Of a stretch of DNA of 38,610 bases, positions 1 through 9,052 are shown piece after piece. The notes under the pieces are model-generated. The model was given only the letters and a program-made list of their open reading frames with translations, was not told the DNA's origin and searched no databases. Source of the stretch: Acidobacteriota bacterium (GTDB lineage Bacteria > Acidobacteriota > Terriglobia > Acidiferrales > UBA7541); contig QHYN01000215.1 of the NCBI GenBank assembly GCA_003224145.1, positions 1 to 38,610 of the forward strand, read 5' to 3'. Position numbers and translations under genes: made by a program. Within the stretch, counting starts at the first letter, position 1. Each line of letters opens with the position of its first letter.

Positions 1-54
<54 letters not shown>

Positions 55-192
55 GCGGGACCACCGGATCACTAGACCCGACTTTCGTCCCTGCTCGACT
101 TGTAAGTCTCACAGTCAAACCGGCTTCTGCTCTTGCACTCCACAGCGGGTTTCCAATCCGCTTGAGCCGATCTTTGGGCGCCTCCGTTACTG

Positions 193-225
<33 letters not shown>

Positions 226-385
226 TCTGGCCGTGTCTCCCCGCCCGTCTCGGGCGGTAGGTTAGAGCGACAGAACAATCAGGGCAGTATTTCACTGTTG
301 CCTCCCCTCCAGCCGAAACCAGAGGTTCACAGGCTCCTGCCTATGCTACGCAGACTATTCCGTTACTCATGACCAGAGTGCAGTT

Positions 386-418
<33 letters not shown>

Positions 419-485
419 CATCCGGCGTCTTCACCGGAACCACAAATTCGCCGAGCCGTTCGCCAAGACAGTCGCTCTATCATTC

Positions 486-529
<44 letters not shown>

Positions 530-1166
530 CGGTTTCTCCTACTCTGTTTCCAGAGAAGCCGGACTTTCTCTTTCGCTGCCTGTGTTCATTACTGAAGCTA
601 TCTCCCGTATTTCTTCAATGCCTTCCGTCTTCAAGTGTTTTCCCTGATTCATCAGGTGCAGAATCTTTCGGAACCTCGCGAAGTCGACCCGCTTCTTCGA
701 TTTCAGCGGATGCTTTTCGAAGAAGGGAACAATCCTTTCAGTGAGGTGATTCAGCCCCCGGACTCGGTAGGCCATTCGATCGCCGTGATTTTGTCTCACT
801 ACTCCGCAACCGAAGAATTTCTTCAGCGCGTGAAGCAGTTGAACATCACGTCGGTGCTGAACGACTGTGAATTCGGGGAGCACTTGGTATTGGCAAGACA
901 TTTCTGGGTGCGGGTTAATGCCAACGTAGAAGCAACCTTCTCCGTCAACAAAACCTACCACCCATTGGGCTTGTAGCTTCTCAGGATGCGACTGAACGTC
1001 AAGTCTCTGAGGGTTCTCCATTACTTTTTCTCCTGGAGTCTTCCCTGCGGATTGTCCCCATGTCAGCCGGCTTTTGACTGCCGCGTGTTAGCGCGGCGAG
1101 TACCGGACTGCTGTGCGAGGAGTTTCCCGCATATGGTTCAGTTTTACTAAGGCTGCGCGATCGTTA
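530..1166 (-). ncRNA. Group I self-splicing intron in 23S rRNA, insertion site L1931
   Basis: 637-nt insertion exactly between the equivalents of E. coli U1931 and A1932. P1: the 5' exon end CTAAGGT pairs fully with the intron guide GCCTTAG (1147-1153), giving the U.G wobble typical of the splice site. The last intron base is G (530), the expected omega-G. Core pairings seen on the minus strand: P3 ACTGAAC (1136-1142) with GTTCAGT (991-997); P4 TGCGG (1127-1131) with CCGCA (1046-1050); P7 GACTT (1001-1005) with AAGTC (562-566); P9 hairpin CTCTG-GAAA-CAGAG (542-555) with a GNRA loop. The segment around 995-1010 reads as a canonical R element (CAGAGACTTGACG). L1931 is a known insertion site of bacterial and organellar group I introns. 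Pairings were found by eye and no covariance model was run. Confidence 0.93.
539..1021 (-). CDS. LAGLIDADG homing endonuclease encoded in the 23S intron
   Basis: 160 residues. A single LAGLIDADG-type motif, WVVGFVDGEGCF, spans residues 20-31, with E28 as the likely catalytic acid. The C-terminal half carries the family pattern of a PFFEKHPL segment, then K-K-x-D-F and a final EGIEEIREIASVMN. One motif and about 160 residues fit the homodimeric LAGLIDADG_1 class, which cleaves the intronless allele and drives homing into 23S genes. An AGGAG lies 8 nt before the ATG. Codons 4-12 overlap the P7 5' strand and the P3 3' strand of the ribozyme, and the last ~12 codons cover the P7 3' strand and P9; the stop follows P9 directly. 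Translation therefore competes with ribozyme folding. The target site is probably the L1931 region, as for other endonucleases of this locus; that is inference. Confidence 0.93.
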   Translation of the reverse strand: MENPQRLDVQSHPEKLQAQWVVGFVDGEGCFYVGINPHPEMSCQYQVLPEFTVVQHRRDVQLLHALKKFFGCGVVRQNHGDRMAYRVRGLNHLTERIVPFFEKHPLKSKKRVDFARFRKILHLMNQGKHLKTEGIEEIREIASVMNTGSERESPASLETE

Positions 1167-1211
<45 letters not shown>

Positions 1212-2019
1212 GTTCAAGCCTTCGCACCTTGCGGCGCTAAGCCCTTGCTTTAACCTTCCGGCACCGGGCAGGTGTCACCCCCTATACGTCGTATTCGACT
1301 TTGCAGAGAGTTGTGTTTTTGTTAAACAGTTGCAGAGCGCATTTCACTGCGACCGCTTCGGGCTATCAACCCTACAGCGGTGCCCCTTCTCCCGAAGTTA
1401 CGGGGCTAATGTGCCTAGTTCCTGAGCGAGCGTTCTCTCGAGCGCCTGTGGATATTCACCTTGTCTACCTGTGTCGGTTTGTGGTACGGGCACCTGGTGG
1501 ACTCCTTAGAGGTTTTTCCTGGCAGCGTGAAATTGGAAACTTTGCGGTCGTACGACCTCGCGTCCAGCCTCACCGTTGAATGACCCCGGGGATTTTCCTC
1601 CGGAATCCGGCTTGCACTGTCCGATCGGGATATCCATCACCCGACTTCCCTATCCTTCTGCGTCACCCCATCGTGTTAACGTCACCAGGCGGGACAGGAA
1701 TGTTGACCTGTTGTCCATCAGCTACGCCTTTCGGCCTCACCTTAGGACCCGCCTAACCCTGAGCGGATTAACCTTCCTCAGGAAACCTTAGACTTTCGGC
1801 GACACGAGTTCTCATCGTGTTTATCGCTACTTATGCCGGCAGGGTCTCTTGTGTAGTGTTCAGCAGTCCTCTCGGTCTGCCTTCAGACTCCACGCAATGC
1901 TCCCCTACCAAAGTGCGCTGCTTGCGCAACGCACATTTCGCAGCTTCGGTCGTATGCTTGAGCCCCGTTGGATTGTTGGTGCATATCCGCTTGACCAGTG
2001 AGCTGTTACGCTTTCTTTA

Positions 2020-2055
<36 letters not shown>

Positions 2056-3081
2056 CGAGCGAATACACTTCCTTTCCCACTTAGCATACAGTTAGGGACC
2101 TTAGCTGGCGATCTGGGCTGTTTCCCTTTTGACCACGAAGCTTATCCCTCGTAGTCTCACTCCCGTGCAGTTGTCCACGGCATTCGTAGTTTGATTGGAT
2201 TCGGTAACCTGAGTTGGTCCCTAGTCCATTCAGTGCTCTACCACCGTGGCAATTCACACAAGGCTGTCCCTAAAGACATTTCGGGGAGAACGAGCTATCA
2301 CGGAATTTGATTAGCCTTTCACCCCTACCCTCAGCTCATCCGAGCGATTTTCAACTCACACCGGTTCGGCCCTCCAGCCGCGGTTAAGCGGCCTTCAGCC
2401 TGGCCAAGGGTAGATCATCCCGCTTCGCGTCTAATACCACGTACTTGCGCCCTATTCGGACTCGCTTTCGCTACGGCTCGCTTGCGCTTAACCTCGCACG
2501 TGACATTAACTAGCCGGCTCATTAAGCAAGAGGCACGCCGTCAGGCTTTTACGGACCGAAGTCCGTACATGGCCCTCCGACTGCTTGTAGGCATACGGTT
2601 TCAGGTTCTATTTCACTCCCCTCGCAGGGGTGCTTTTCGCCTTTCCCTCACGGTACTGGTTCACTATCGGTCGCCAGAGAGTATTTAGCCTTGGAGAGTG
2701 GTCTCCCCAGCTTCCCACCGGATTACACGTGTCCGGTGGTACTCAGGATCCCGCTTCGAGTCCGATCAGTTTTCGGTTACAGGGCTCTCACCTTCTGTGG
2801 CCCCGCTTTCCAGCGGGTTCACCTAACCGTCGGATTGGTAACTCTACTCACGCGGTCCTACAACCCCCCGGTATAAATACCGGGGTTTGGGCTGTTCCGA
2901 TTTCGCTCGCCGCTACTTTCGGAATCTCTGTGATTTATTTTCCTCCAGGTACTGAGATGGTTCACTTCCCTGGGTTGGCTCATACCCGCCTATGTATTCA
3001 GCGGGCTGTAACGAGAGTTCATCTCGCCGGGTTTCCCCATTCGGACATCCTCGGATCAAAGCCTGCTTGCGGCTCCCCGAA

Positions 3082-3116
<35 letters not shown>

Positions 3117-3466
3117 TGGCGCCAAGGCATCCACCGTACGCCCTTAGTAGCTTAATCATAAAACTTACTCAATCCGTCTTCGCATCTCTGCTTTTACGTC
3201 TTGACTCACCTGGCTCCATACATCCTCGCCTCAGCAGTCCGCTAACCCGGGCATGGGTATCGCGGAACGTCCGGTCACCCGGTTAAGGATGACTAAGAAA
3301 ACTGAGGCAGGCTTTCGTTTCCAGGACCCTCAAACAATTGAATAAGCCGCCTTTTCTTCCACAGTTATGCTCAATCTCGAGCAAACTTGTAATAACCCAC
3401 ACCTTCATTCCCCCGTACGGACCGTAATCCGCACAGAGTTATCGGCGTGGGCTTGCCAGCCTTTCT

Positions 3467-3521
3467 GTTGTCAAAGAACCTTTATTCCGATTCCATCGGA
3501 ATGTTCCGGTTGCACCGGAAC
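3467..3521 (-). promoter_or_regulatory. rrn boxA-like antitermination site with two tandem hairpins in the 23S leader
   Basis: On the minus strand GGTTCTTTGACAAC (3467-3480) matches the rRNA boxA pattern (TGYTCTTTRACA-like). Directly upstream lie two adjacent perfect 8-bp hairpins with 3-nt loops: stem ATTCCGAT (3484-3502) and stem GTTCCGGT (3503-3521). A boxB-like hairpin followed by boxA is the classical arrangement for NusB/NusE-dependent rRNA antitermination. In ordinary rrn operons such a site sits in the 16S-23S spacer. Confidence 0.7.
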
Positions 3522-3621
3522 GTGTCTGGCGGGACTTACCCGACCGCTTTGCGCGATCTCGCCTTCCAGCTCTGCCTCAGCCTTTGCTGAGCTTGTCTCC
3601 CAAAAGTCTTCCAACTTCTGG

Positions 3622-3673
3622 AAAATAAAAAACCCGGCGTCGAGCGCCGGGCTAAACCGCCACACCGTGGCGG
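3622..3673 (-). terminator. Terminator-like hairpin pair with U-tract inside the 23S leader
   Basis: Read on the minus strand there is a 7-bp hairpin CCGCCAC/GTGGCGG (3657-3673), then a 7-bp GC-only hairpin CCCGGCG/CGCCGGG (3633-3651), followed at once by TTTTTTATTTT (3622-3632). This is a textbook intrinsic terminator. It lies downstream of the rRNA promoter and upstream of the 23S gene, so it either ends a ~210-nt leader RNA or is overridden by antitermination. It is too far from the receptor stop (about 350 nt, with a promoter between) to be assigned to that gene with certainty. Confidence 0.65.
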
Positions 3674-3706
3674 TTCTGCGCGTTGCTCGACTTCTTTCTA
3701 CCCTGT

Positions 3707-3720
3707 GCTCGTAAAGAACC
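3707..3720 (-). promoter_or_regulatory. Second boxA-like site, upstream in the 23S leader
   Basis: Minus-strand GGTTCTTTACGAGC resembles the boxA at 3467-3480 in its GGTTCTTT core. It lies between the promoter and the terminator-like hairpin, where a boxA that promotes read-through would be expected. In a linked rrn operon one boxA precedes 16S and one precedes 23S; here both are present 230 nt apart with no 16S between. Confidence 0.5.
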
Positions 3721-3839
3721 TCACTATAGGATCTACTTCTTGCCTTCACTTGATCTTGCGCTGGGAAGACTTCTTCGACCCGACTGTGATGCCCCTGAAC
3801 AGCCCTAGGCTCCCCACAGAGCCCTCCGGACCATCTGTA

Positions 3840-3867
3840 ACTATACCAGCTTTTCCGCTTTCGTCAA
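3840..3867 (-). promoter_or_regulatory. rRNA-type sigma-70 promoter for the 23S gene
   Basis: Minus strand: -35 TTGACG (3862-3867), 16-bp spacer, -10 TATAGT (3840-3845) with an extended -10 TG (TGGTATAGT). An A/T-rich tract at 3877-3893, centred about 20 bp upstream of the -35, resembles an UP element. No competing promoter was found between here and the 23S 5' end, so this probably drives the whole leader and 23S. Confidence 0.7.
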
Positions 3868-4019
3868 GCCCCCCGCAACAATTATTTTTCCTCACCCCTG
3901 TGCTTTCCTGCGCAAATCCATCCGGCCACGCTTAACGGGCGTAGCGACAACACTTGGCACCCTAGAAGCCGATAGATGTGCCCTCTCCGGTGCCAAAACA
4001 GCCCTCAAATGCGCCTGCT

Positions 4020-7000
4020 CTAGAATTCAAAACGCACACTGAGCTGAATCCAGCGGCTGCCGTTCGTGCGGTTCGCTGGAACAAACTGCGACGAGATTAC
4101 CCCAAAGTTCTTCAACCCGCTGGCCAGCGACAGGCTGCCATTGCACACGCCGCCGTTGCCGTTGGTCGCCCCGGGGTCGCAAAAAATGGGATGGTTGAAG
4201 AGGTTGAAGAAGTCCGCGCTGAAGATCGCATGGATCCGCTCGGTAATCGCCGTATTCTTTCCAAACGACGTGTCCAGGTTCCAGTGGCCAAGACCGCGGA
4301 GAGGCCGCGAGCGGCCCGCCCGGCCATCGCTAGCCAGGAGCACCGGCCGGAAATCCTGAGAGACCGCAAACGGGTCGGAAAACAGATTTAAACCGGAGCC
4401 AGGCGTCGGACAGGCTGGCGGATTCGGACAAGGAGGATTCGGATTACTGTTGGTGCCGACGTCGTTGGAACCTGTTACGCCAGTGTGCACTCCGTCGTGG
4501 AAGCTGCCAGGATCAACCGTTGGAACTTTGCCGGAGCTGAACCCCAGCGCAAGCGTGCCGCCCCACACCTGCGAACCTTCCGTGGCCGTGAGCGGCTGCC
4601 CGCTTATCGCCGTGAAGATGCCGGAGTTGAACCAGCCCTCCACCACGCGCTTCACAAACGGGTGCGAGCTCTTGAACGGGAGGTCGTAAACCCATTTCCC
4701 GTTGAAGATGTGGCGGAAATCGAATCCCGAAGGACCGTATTCGGCATTCAGGTCAAAGCTGTTCGGCATCAGGTTGGCGGCGTTTTGAATGGCGCCAATC
4801 TGGTCCAGGGAGTGCGAGAACGTGTAATTCCCCGTGAACGTAAGGCCCTTGGAAGTGCGCTTGGTCAAGCTGACCAAAAGGGCATGGTAAGTCGCTTCCC
4901 CCGTACTGGAGCGGAAAAAAATGCCCTGCGCGAGGTAGTTATTAAAGGTCGGTAGTCCCGCCAGCAAGCGTCTTTGGTCGATGGTGCGGAACACGCTGCT
5001 CACGTTGCCGTTGACAAAATTGCTCCCCGCAGCAGCAGCAAGCGAGAGCGTGCCACCGGGAGATTCGTTCTCAAACCACGGTTGGGTCTGGAACGCAGGA
5101 TTGGGGCTTCCGTTGCTCAGGAACGGACCAACACCAGCACGAAGCTGTGTTGCAACGGCGTCGAAGGCCTGAGCAAAGGTCTGTCCGGAAGCCGTGTCTT
5201 TGAAGTTGATGGGTGACTGGCCGAGGCTCATGCTTTGGGGCAATTTGCGGCCGAGGCGGCCGGAATAGGCGACCTCGAGAAGCATGTTGCCGGGGAACTC
5301 GCGTTGGACACTGAGGTCCACGGCGTAGTTGCGTCCAACCTTTATGTTCGGATCATCTTGGAAGGAAAACACTTCAGGAAAGTTAATATTCCCATTCTTG
5401 GGATTAAACGTTACCTGGGGAACAACGGGATTCGACTGCGCGGGGACCACGGGGACTGGCATGCTGCCGTCCTGGCCGACGCGGAAATCCCCGAGCGCCG
5501 GATTGGTGCTGCCCGGAGTGCATCCGGTGCCGCCGGCGCCGGTGCTATTGCACGCCGGGGCTGCGAGGTTGAGAGTCTGCGCGAAGCCCACCCCCAGCGC
5601 GGGGATGATCACGCTTTGCACGGTATTTTGGCGATCGTAGATGATACCGAAGCCCGTGCGAATGACCGTCTTGCCCGCGCCAAAGAGCGAGCCTCTCAGT
5701 CCAGAGTGGTAGGACGGCGTCCAAGCAAGAGCCACCCGTGGTGCGATATCTCCGTAATCCACATTGAAAACCCCGCGGTGCGCGGAATTAATAGGCACGA
5801 ACCCAAACGTCGGGTTAAAGATCTGGCCACTGTCTGCCGCTACTTTTCTCTCCTTGAGAAACTCCAGCGCGGTAATCGGTTTGCCGGTGCCTGCGTCGAT
5901 CTGGATCGTCTGGCGGCCAAGCCGCTCGACGGGAGCGGTTTGCCACCCGTAACTCACTCCAAGCGTCAAGGTGAAAGTGGGCCTTAAGTGCCAGACATCC
6001 TGGAAGTACATTTCCGGCGCCCAGAGCTTGGTATCGGATTGCAACTGAGAACCGAACGGCAACGGATTGAAACTGCCATCACGAACGGCAAGGACGGAGA
6101 TGCTGTCAATCAGTCCGAGAGTGCCGGCGTAGAGACGATCCCATTGCAGTTGGTCCGTCGTGCGAATGCAGAACGTCGTCACGGCCGGAGCCCCAGTCGT
6201 GGGGTTGGCTGGAGCGCATGTTGGGGGGCGATCAACCGAAGGAATGGTGATATTGGCGCTACCATCTGCATCCAAACTGGCCACGAGAGCACCCAGCGCG
6301 CCGATCACTTTGTCGTCGCGCAAGTGCAGCGTGGGCAGGAAATGGATCGCGGTTCCGAATTCCCATATGTGCTTTCCTCGGCTCCAGATAAAGTCTGCGT
6401 TCCACTGGAAGTTGCGATTGTCGTTCGACTGTTTCCGGGCAACCTGCGTTCCGACATCGATCGGCTCGTCGAGCAAGCTGTGGGTTCCGCCAGCCGCGCC
6501 GATGTCCAGCGCGATTGGTCCGGCCGAACTGTCCGTTCCGGTGAGGTTTTCTTGCGCTGCCACAGCGTTTGGGCGCTCCGGGGCAGTGGCATCGCGGTCA
6601 CGCACCCAACCGAAACGGAAGGAAGCATTAAGGTGCGTAGTAAGCTCGCCATCGAGTCCAGCCACTAACATATTTTGCCGAATGGGGAGCTGCCGGACGG
6701 TGCTGGGCTTGCCGTTGATGATATCCAACTGCAGCGCGCTGATTTGCTTCTGGCGGAAATAGCGGTAAGAAACATTGGCACGCCACCGGGCCGCCAGATT
6801 CTGGTCGAGCCTCAGGTCGTAGAAATCGTTGGTGAGGGGTGTGCCAACGTTCGTGGTAAACCCCGTGGTGTTCAGGCCGTCGACACCCGATACGGAATTG
6901 TCGTTTCCCGGCGGCAGGAGTTTCCACAACGCCAGGATTGTGGGGCTCAGTCCCAGCCCGCGAGGGTCGCAGCCCGCCGTGCCGCAGGCCATCGAGGTGG

Positions 7001-8060
7001 CCAGATTGTACGGTTGCACCGTTCCTGAGCCGGTGCAGTTCCCCTTTGGGTCGAACTGCCCCGAAGAGCAATCCGTGAACTGCAAAATTCCCTGCAAAAG
7101 AGGGCCCGTCGGAACGATGCGTGACTGCTGGCTATTATTTGGAAAGCGCCGGCCTTCGTAATTCGCGAAGAAATAGGTCTTCTTATGCCACGGAAACGGC
7201 AGCGGGCCGCCGGCGCGAGCGCCAAAGCGATTGTCCTTCAGTTCGGGCTTCGGCAATTTCAAGCGATTATTGTCCCAGCTATTGGCGTTCAGGTTGTCGT
7301 TCTGGTGATACCAATACACCGAGCCATGGTATTGATCGGTACCGGCGCGGCTAATCAAAGAGACCTGACCGCCAGCGCCGCGGCCGAACTCCGCGTCGGG
7401 ATTTGCAATGCCAACCCGGAACTCCTCCACGCTGTCGATGGGTAGAAATGCATAGGTGCCTAACCCACCCACCGAATTGTTCGTCACATCGATCCCGTCC
7501 AGCGTGAAGCTGCTTTGATCGCTTCGCGCTCCAGTAATTTCCCCGGTGGGTGTGGCGCCGGGCTGCAGTGTCAGCAGCTCATTGACCTGTCGCGTCAACG
7601 CCGGGAAACGCTCGATCTCTGCGGCGGGAAGAACGTTGCCTACCATGGCATCTGTGGTTTGCAGCTCGACTCCTGCGCCCGCCGCCACTTCCACCACTTG
7701 GGAGACCTCACCGAGCTCCATCCTGACGTCAACCGTGTAGCTCTTCGCAACTTCAACAGTGAGGTCTGCGAAAGTTACCGTGCGGAAGCCTTTCATCGTA
7801 GCCGTGAGCTTGTACACGCCAGGAATCACTGTGGGAAAAGTGTATTGTCCATTCGAGGCGGAAATCTGCTCGTAGGTTTGGGTCACGTTGAGGTTTTGCA
7901 GCACGAGCTTAGCGCCCGCGACGGCGGCTTGTTGCGGGTCCGAGACCGTGCCCACAACCGCGCCTGTGGTGGCAGATTGGGCGCCCAAACGGCCAGGGCA
8001 CATCAGCAACGAAACAATGAAAATGAACAGGACCGAGCTAAGGGCTTTCCGCACTCTCAT
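4020..8060 (-). CDS. TonB-dependent receptor with N-terminal carboxypeptidase-regulatory-like domain (Oar type)
   Basis: 1,346 residues, outer membrane. A signal peptide covers residues 1-27 (hydrophobic stretch, then GRLGAQ). Residues ~30-115 form a carboxypeptidase-regulatory-like beta-sandwich (GAVVGTVSDPQQAAVAGA). A plug-like region follows at ~125-240 (SSFTLDGIDVTNNS; FGRGAGGQVSLISRAGT), then a large beta-barrel with repeated aromatic strands, ending in VRFEF as outer-membrane barrels often do. Proteins of this architecture are abundant in Acidobacteriota and are thought to import oligomeric substrates; the substrate here cannot be told. The start is set by GGAGG 5 nt before the ATG and by the signal peptide. 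It appears monocistronic, with its own strong promoter upstream. The long plus-strand ORFs across this gene are shadows. Confidence 0.93.
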   Translation of the reverse strand: MRVRKALSSVLFIFIVSLLMCPGRLGAQSATTGAVVGTVSDPQQAAVAGAKLVLQNLNVTQTYEQISASNGQYTFPTVIPGVYKLTATMKGFRTVTFADLTVEVAKSYTVDVRMELGEVSQVVEVAAGAGVELQTTDAMVGNVLPAAEIERFPALTRQVNELLTLQPGATPTGEITGARSDQSSFTLDGIDVTNNSVGGLGTYAFLPIDSVEEFRVGIANPDAEFGRGAGGQVSLISRAGTDQYHGSVYWYHQNDNLNANSWDNNRLKLPKPELKDNRFGARAGGPLPFPWHKKTYFFANYEGRRFPNNSQQSRIVPTGPLLQGILQFTDCSSGQFDPKGNCTGSGTVQPYNLATSMACGTAGCDPRGLGLSPTILALWKLLPPGNDNSVSGVDGLNTTGFTTNVGTPLTNDFYDLRLDQNLAARWRANVSYRYFRQKQISALQLDIINGKPSTVRQLPIRQNMLVAGLDGELTTHLNASFRFGWVRDRDATAPERPNAVAAQENLTGTDSSAGPIALDIGAAGGTHSLLDEPIDVGTQVARKQSNDNRNFQWNADFIWSRGKHIWEFGTAIHFLPTLHLRDDKVIGALGALVASLDADGSANITIPSVDRPPTCAPANPTTGAPAVTTFCIRTTDQLQWDRLYAGTLGLIDSISVLAVRDGSFNPLPFGSQLQSDTKLWAPEMYFQDVWHLRPTFTLTLGVSYGWQTAPVERLGRQTIQIDAGTGKPITALEFLKERKVAADSGQIFNPTFGFVPINSAHRGVFNVDYGDIAPRVALAWTPSYHSGLRGSLFGAGKTVIRTGFGIIYDRQNTVQSVIIPALGVGFAQTLNLAAPACNSTGAGGTGCTPGSTNPALGDFRVGQDGSMPVPVVPAQSNPVVPQVTFNPKNGNINFPEVFSFQDDPNIKVGRNYAVDLSVQREFPGNMLLEVAYSGRLGRKLPQSMSLGQSPINFKDTASGQTFAQAFDAVATQLRAGVGPFLSNGSPNPAFQTQPWFENESPGGTLSLAAAAGSNFVNGNVSSVFRTIDQRRLLAGLPTFNNYLAQGIFFRSSTGEATYHALLVSLTKRTSKGLTFTGNYTFSHSLDQIGAIQNAANLMPNSFDLNAEYGPSGFDFRHIFNGKWVYDLPFKSSHPFVKRVVEGWFNSGIFTAISGQPLTATEGSQVWGGTLALGFSSGKVPTVDPGSFHDGVHTGVTGSNDVGTNSNPNPPCPNPPACPTPGSGLNLFSDPFAVSQDFRPVLLASDGRAGRSRPLRGLGHWNLDTSFGKNTAITERIHAIFSADFFNLFNHPIFCDPGATNGNGGVCNGSLSLASGLKNFGVISSQFVPANRTNGSRWIQLSVRFEF

Positions 8061-8217
8061 GGTTCCCTCCTGATTAAGGGCGGTCTTCTTTTGCGGTGGC
8101 TATGGCCCGAAACACCCGCGGCGTTCGTTCACTCCCTAACAGACACACACAATTCGCGAGTAGGCAATTTCGAGGAAGAATGACCCGCCGACCGTCAAAG
8201 ACCACCCCTTGCGGCAC

Positions 8218-8246
8218 CCTATACTCAAGAAAGGATATGATGTCAA
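8218..8246 (-). promoter_or_regulatory. Strong sigma-70 promoter of the TonB receptor gene
   Basis: Minus strand: -35 TTGACA (8241-8246), 17-bp spacer, -10 TATAGG (8218-8223). The leader to the ATG at 8060 is about 150 nt. Confidence 0.75.
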
Positions 8247-8258
8247 GTACCGGATGCA

Positions 8259-8280
8259 AATCTTTAGATAATCTTTAGAT
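8259..8280 (-). repeat. Two perfect tandem 11-bp direct repeats upstream of the -35
   Basis: AATCTTTAGAT occurs twice head to tail (8259-8269 and 8270-8280; ATCTAAAGATT on the transcribed strand), 12 bp upstream of the receptor -35. Direct repeats with 11-bp spacing are the binding geometry of OmpR/PhoB-type winged-helix activators. The regulator is unknown. Confidence 0.7.
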
Positions 8281-8442
8281 CGGGCTGTCGGCCGCGCCCT
8301 ATCACTTCGCCCTGCCGACAAAGACCGAAGATCCGCCGCCTTCCCAACACCTCATTCCCTTTTGGCAAGACGCCTTTCTTCGCCCTCGCCAGAAGCCCAG
8401 ACTGCGCTACTATCGTGTACGTCGTTAGCAGCAAACAAAGAA

Positions 8443-8859
8443 ATGAAACGCAGCGCACTCCTGGTCACGATCGTGCCGTTGTTCGCTATCGCTTATCTCG
8501 TCTACGAGTTCGCGCATCCGCCATGGACGCCCCTGCGCCTCACCGGGCTGATCCTCATGACCCCGGCCCTCATCCTTTTGACTGTCGCGCGCATCCAGCT
8601 TGGCAATTCTTTCTCGTTGACGCCGCAGGCAAATCAACTGGTTACCCACGGCATCTATTCGCGCATTCGCAATCCCATCTATGTATTCGGCACCATCGTT
8701 TTCACGGGACTCTTTCTTTTCCTCGAACGCCCGTATCTGCTCTTGCTTCTCGTGCCGGTGCTCATCCTCCAAATCAGCCGTGCCCGCGCCGAGGCCCGCC
8801 TCCTCGAGGAACATTTCGGTGAACAATACCGCCAATACAAAGCCTCTACCTGGTTCTAG
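8443..8859 (+). CDS. Isoprenylcysteine carboxyl methyltransferase / PEMT-like membrane methyltransferase
   Basis: 138 residues when started at the ATG at 8443; the in-frame upstream extension lacks protein-like sequence. Several hydrophobic segments (residues ~5-25, 32-50, 72-110). The C-terminal half carries the family signature: SRIRNPIYV, the usual R-x-P-x-Y type motif, then EARLLEEHFGEQYRQY, the usual E-x-x-L-x-x-x-F-G-x-x-Y-x-x-Y. Family members transfer a methyl group from S-adenosylmethionine to lipid or prenyl-thiol acceptors at the membrane. The acceptor in bacteria of this type is not established, so the function stays at family level. No operon partner is visible. Confidence 0.85.
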   Translation: MKRSALLVTIVPLFAIAYLVYEFAHPPWTPLRLTGLILMTPALILLTVARIQLGNSFSLTPQANQLVTHGIYSRIRNPIYVFGTIVFTGLFLFLERPYLLLLLVPVLILQISRARAEARLLEEHFGEQYRQYKASTWF

Positions 8860-8945
8860 TGCAAGGTGCGCTTCGATAAGAACCAAGTCTAGGAACGAAC
8901 TCGACTCACCTTATGTGAGCGGCAGCTTCTAATGCAAATGTATCA

Positions 8946-8974
8946 TTGACACCTTGCGCATGGCTGACTATAGT
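8946..8974 (+). promoter_or_regulatory. Sigma-70 promoter
   Basis: TTGACA (8946-8951), 17-bp spacer, TATAGT (8969-8974), about 75 nt ahead of the ATG at 9053. Near-consensus, and correctly placed for the small secreted protein gene. Confidence 0.75.
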
Positions 8975-9052
8975 CCGCGCAAAGTCATCGAGCACCAGGC
9001 AGCAGCTTTCTGAGAAACATTCCATGAAGCGAATGGTAAGGAGACAGAGGGA

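Noticed and set aside
635-976. Plus-strand frame inside the intron
   Set aside because: Antisense to the LAGLIDADG gene, which has motif and ribosome-site support.
3160-4019. tRNA or 5S gene in the 23S leader
   Set aside because: No T-loop (GTTCRANNC) with acceptor pairing and no 5S-like block found by eye.
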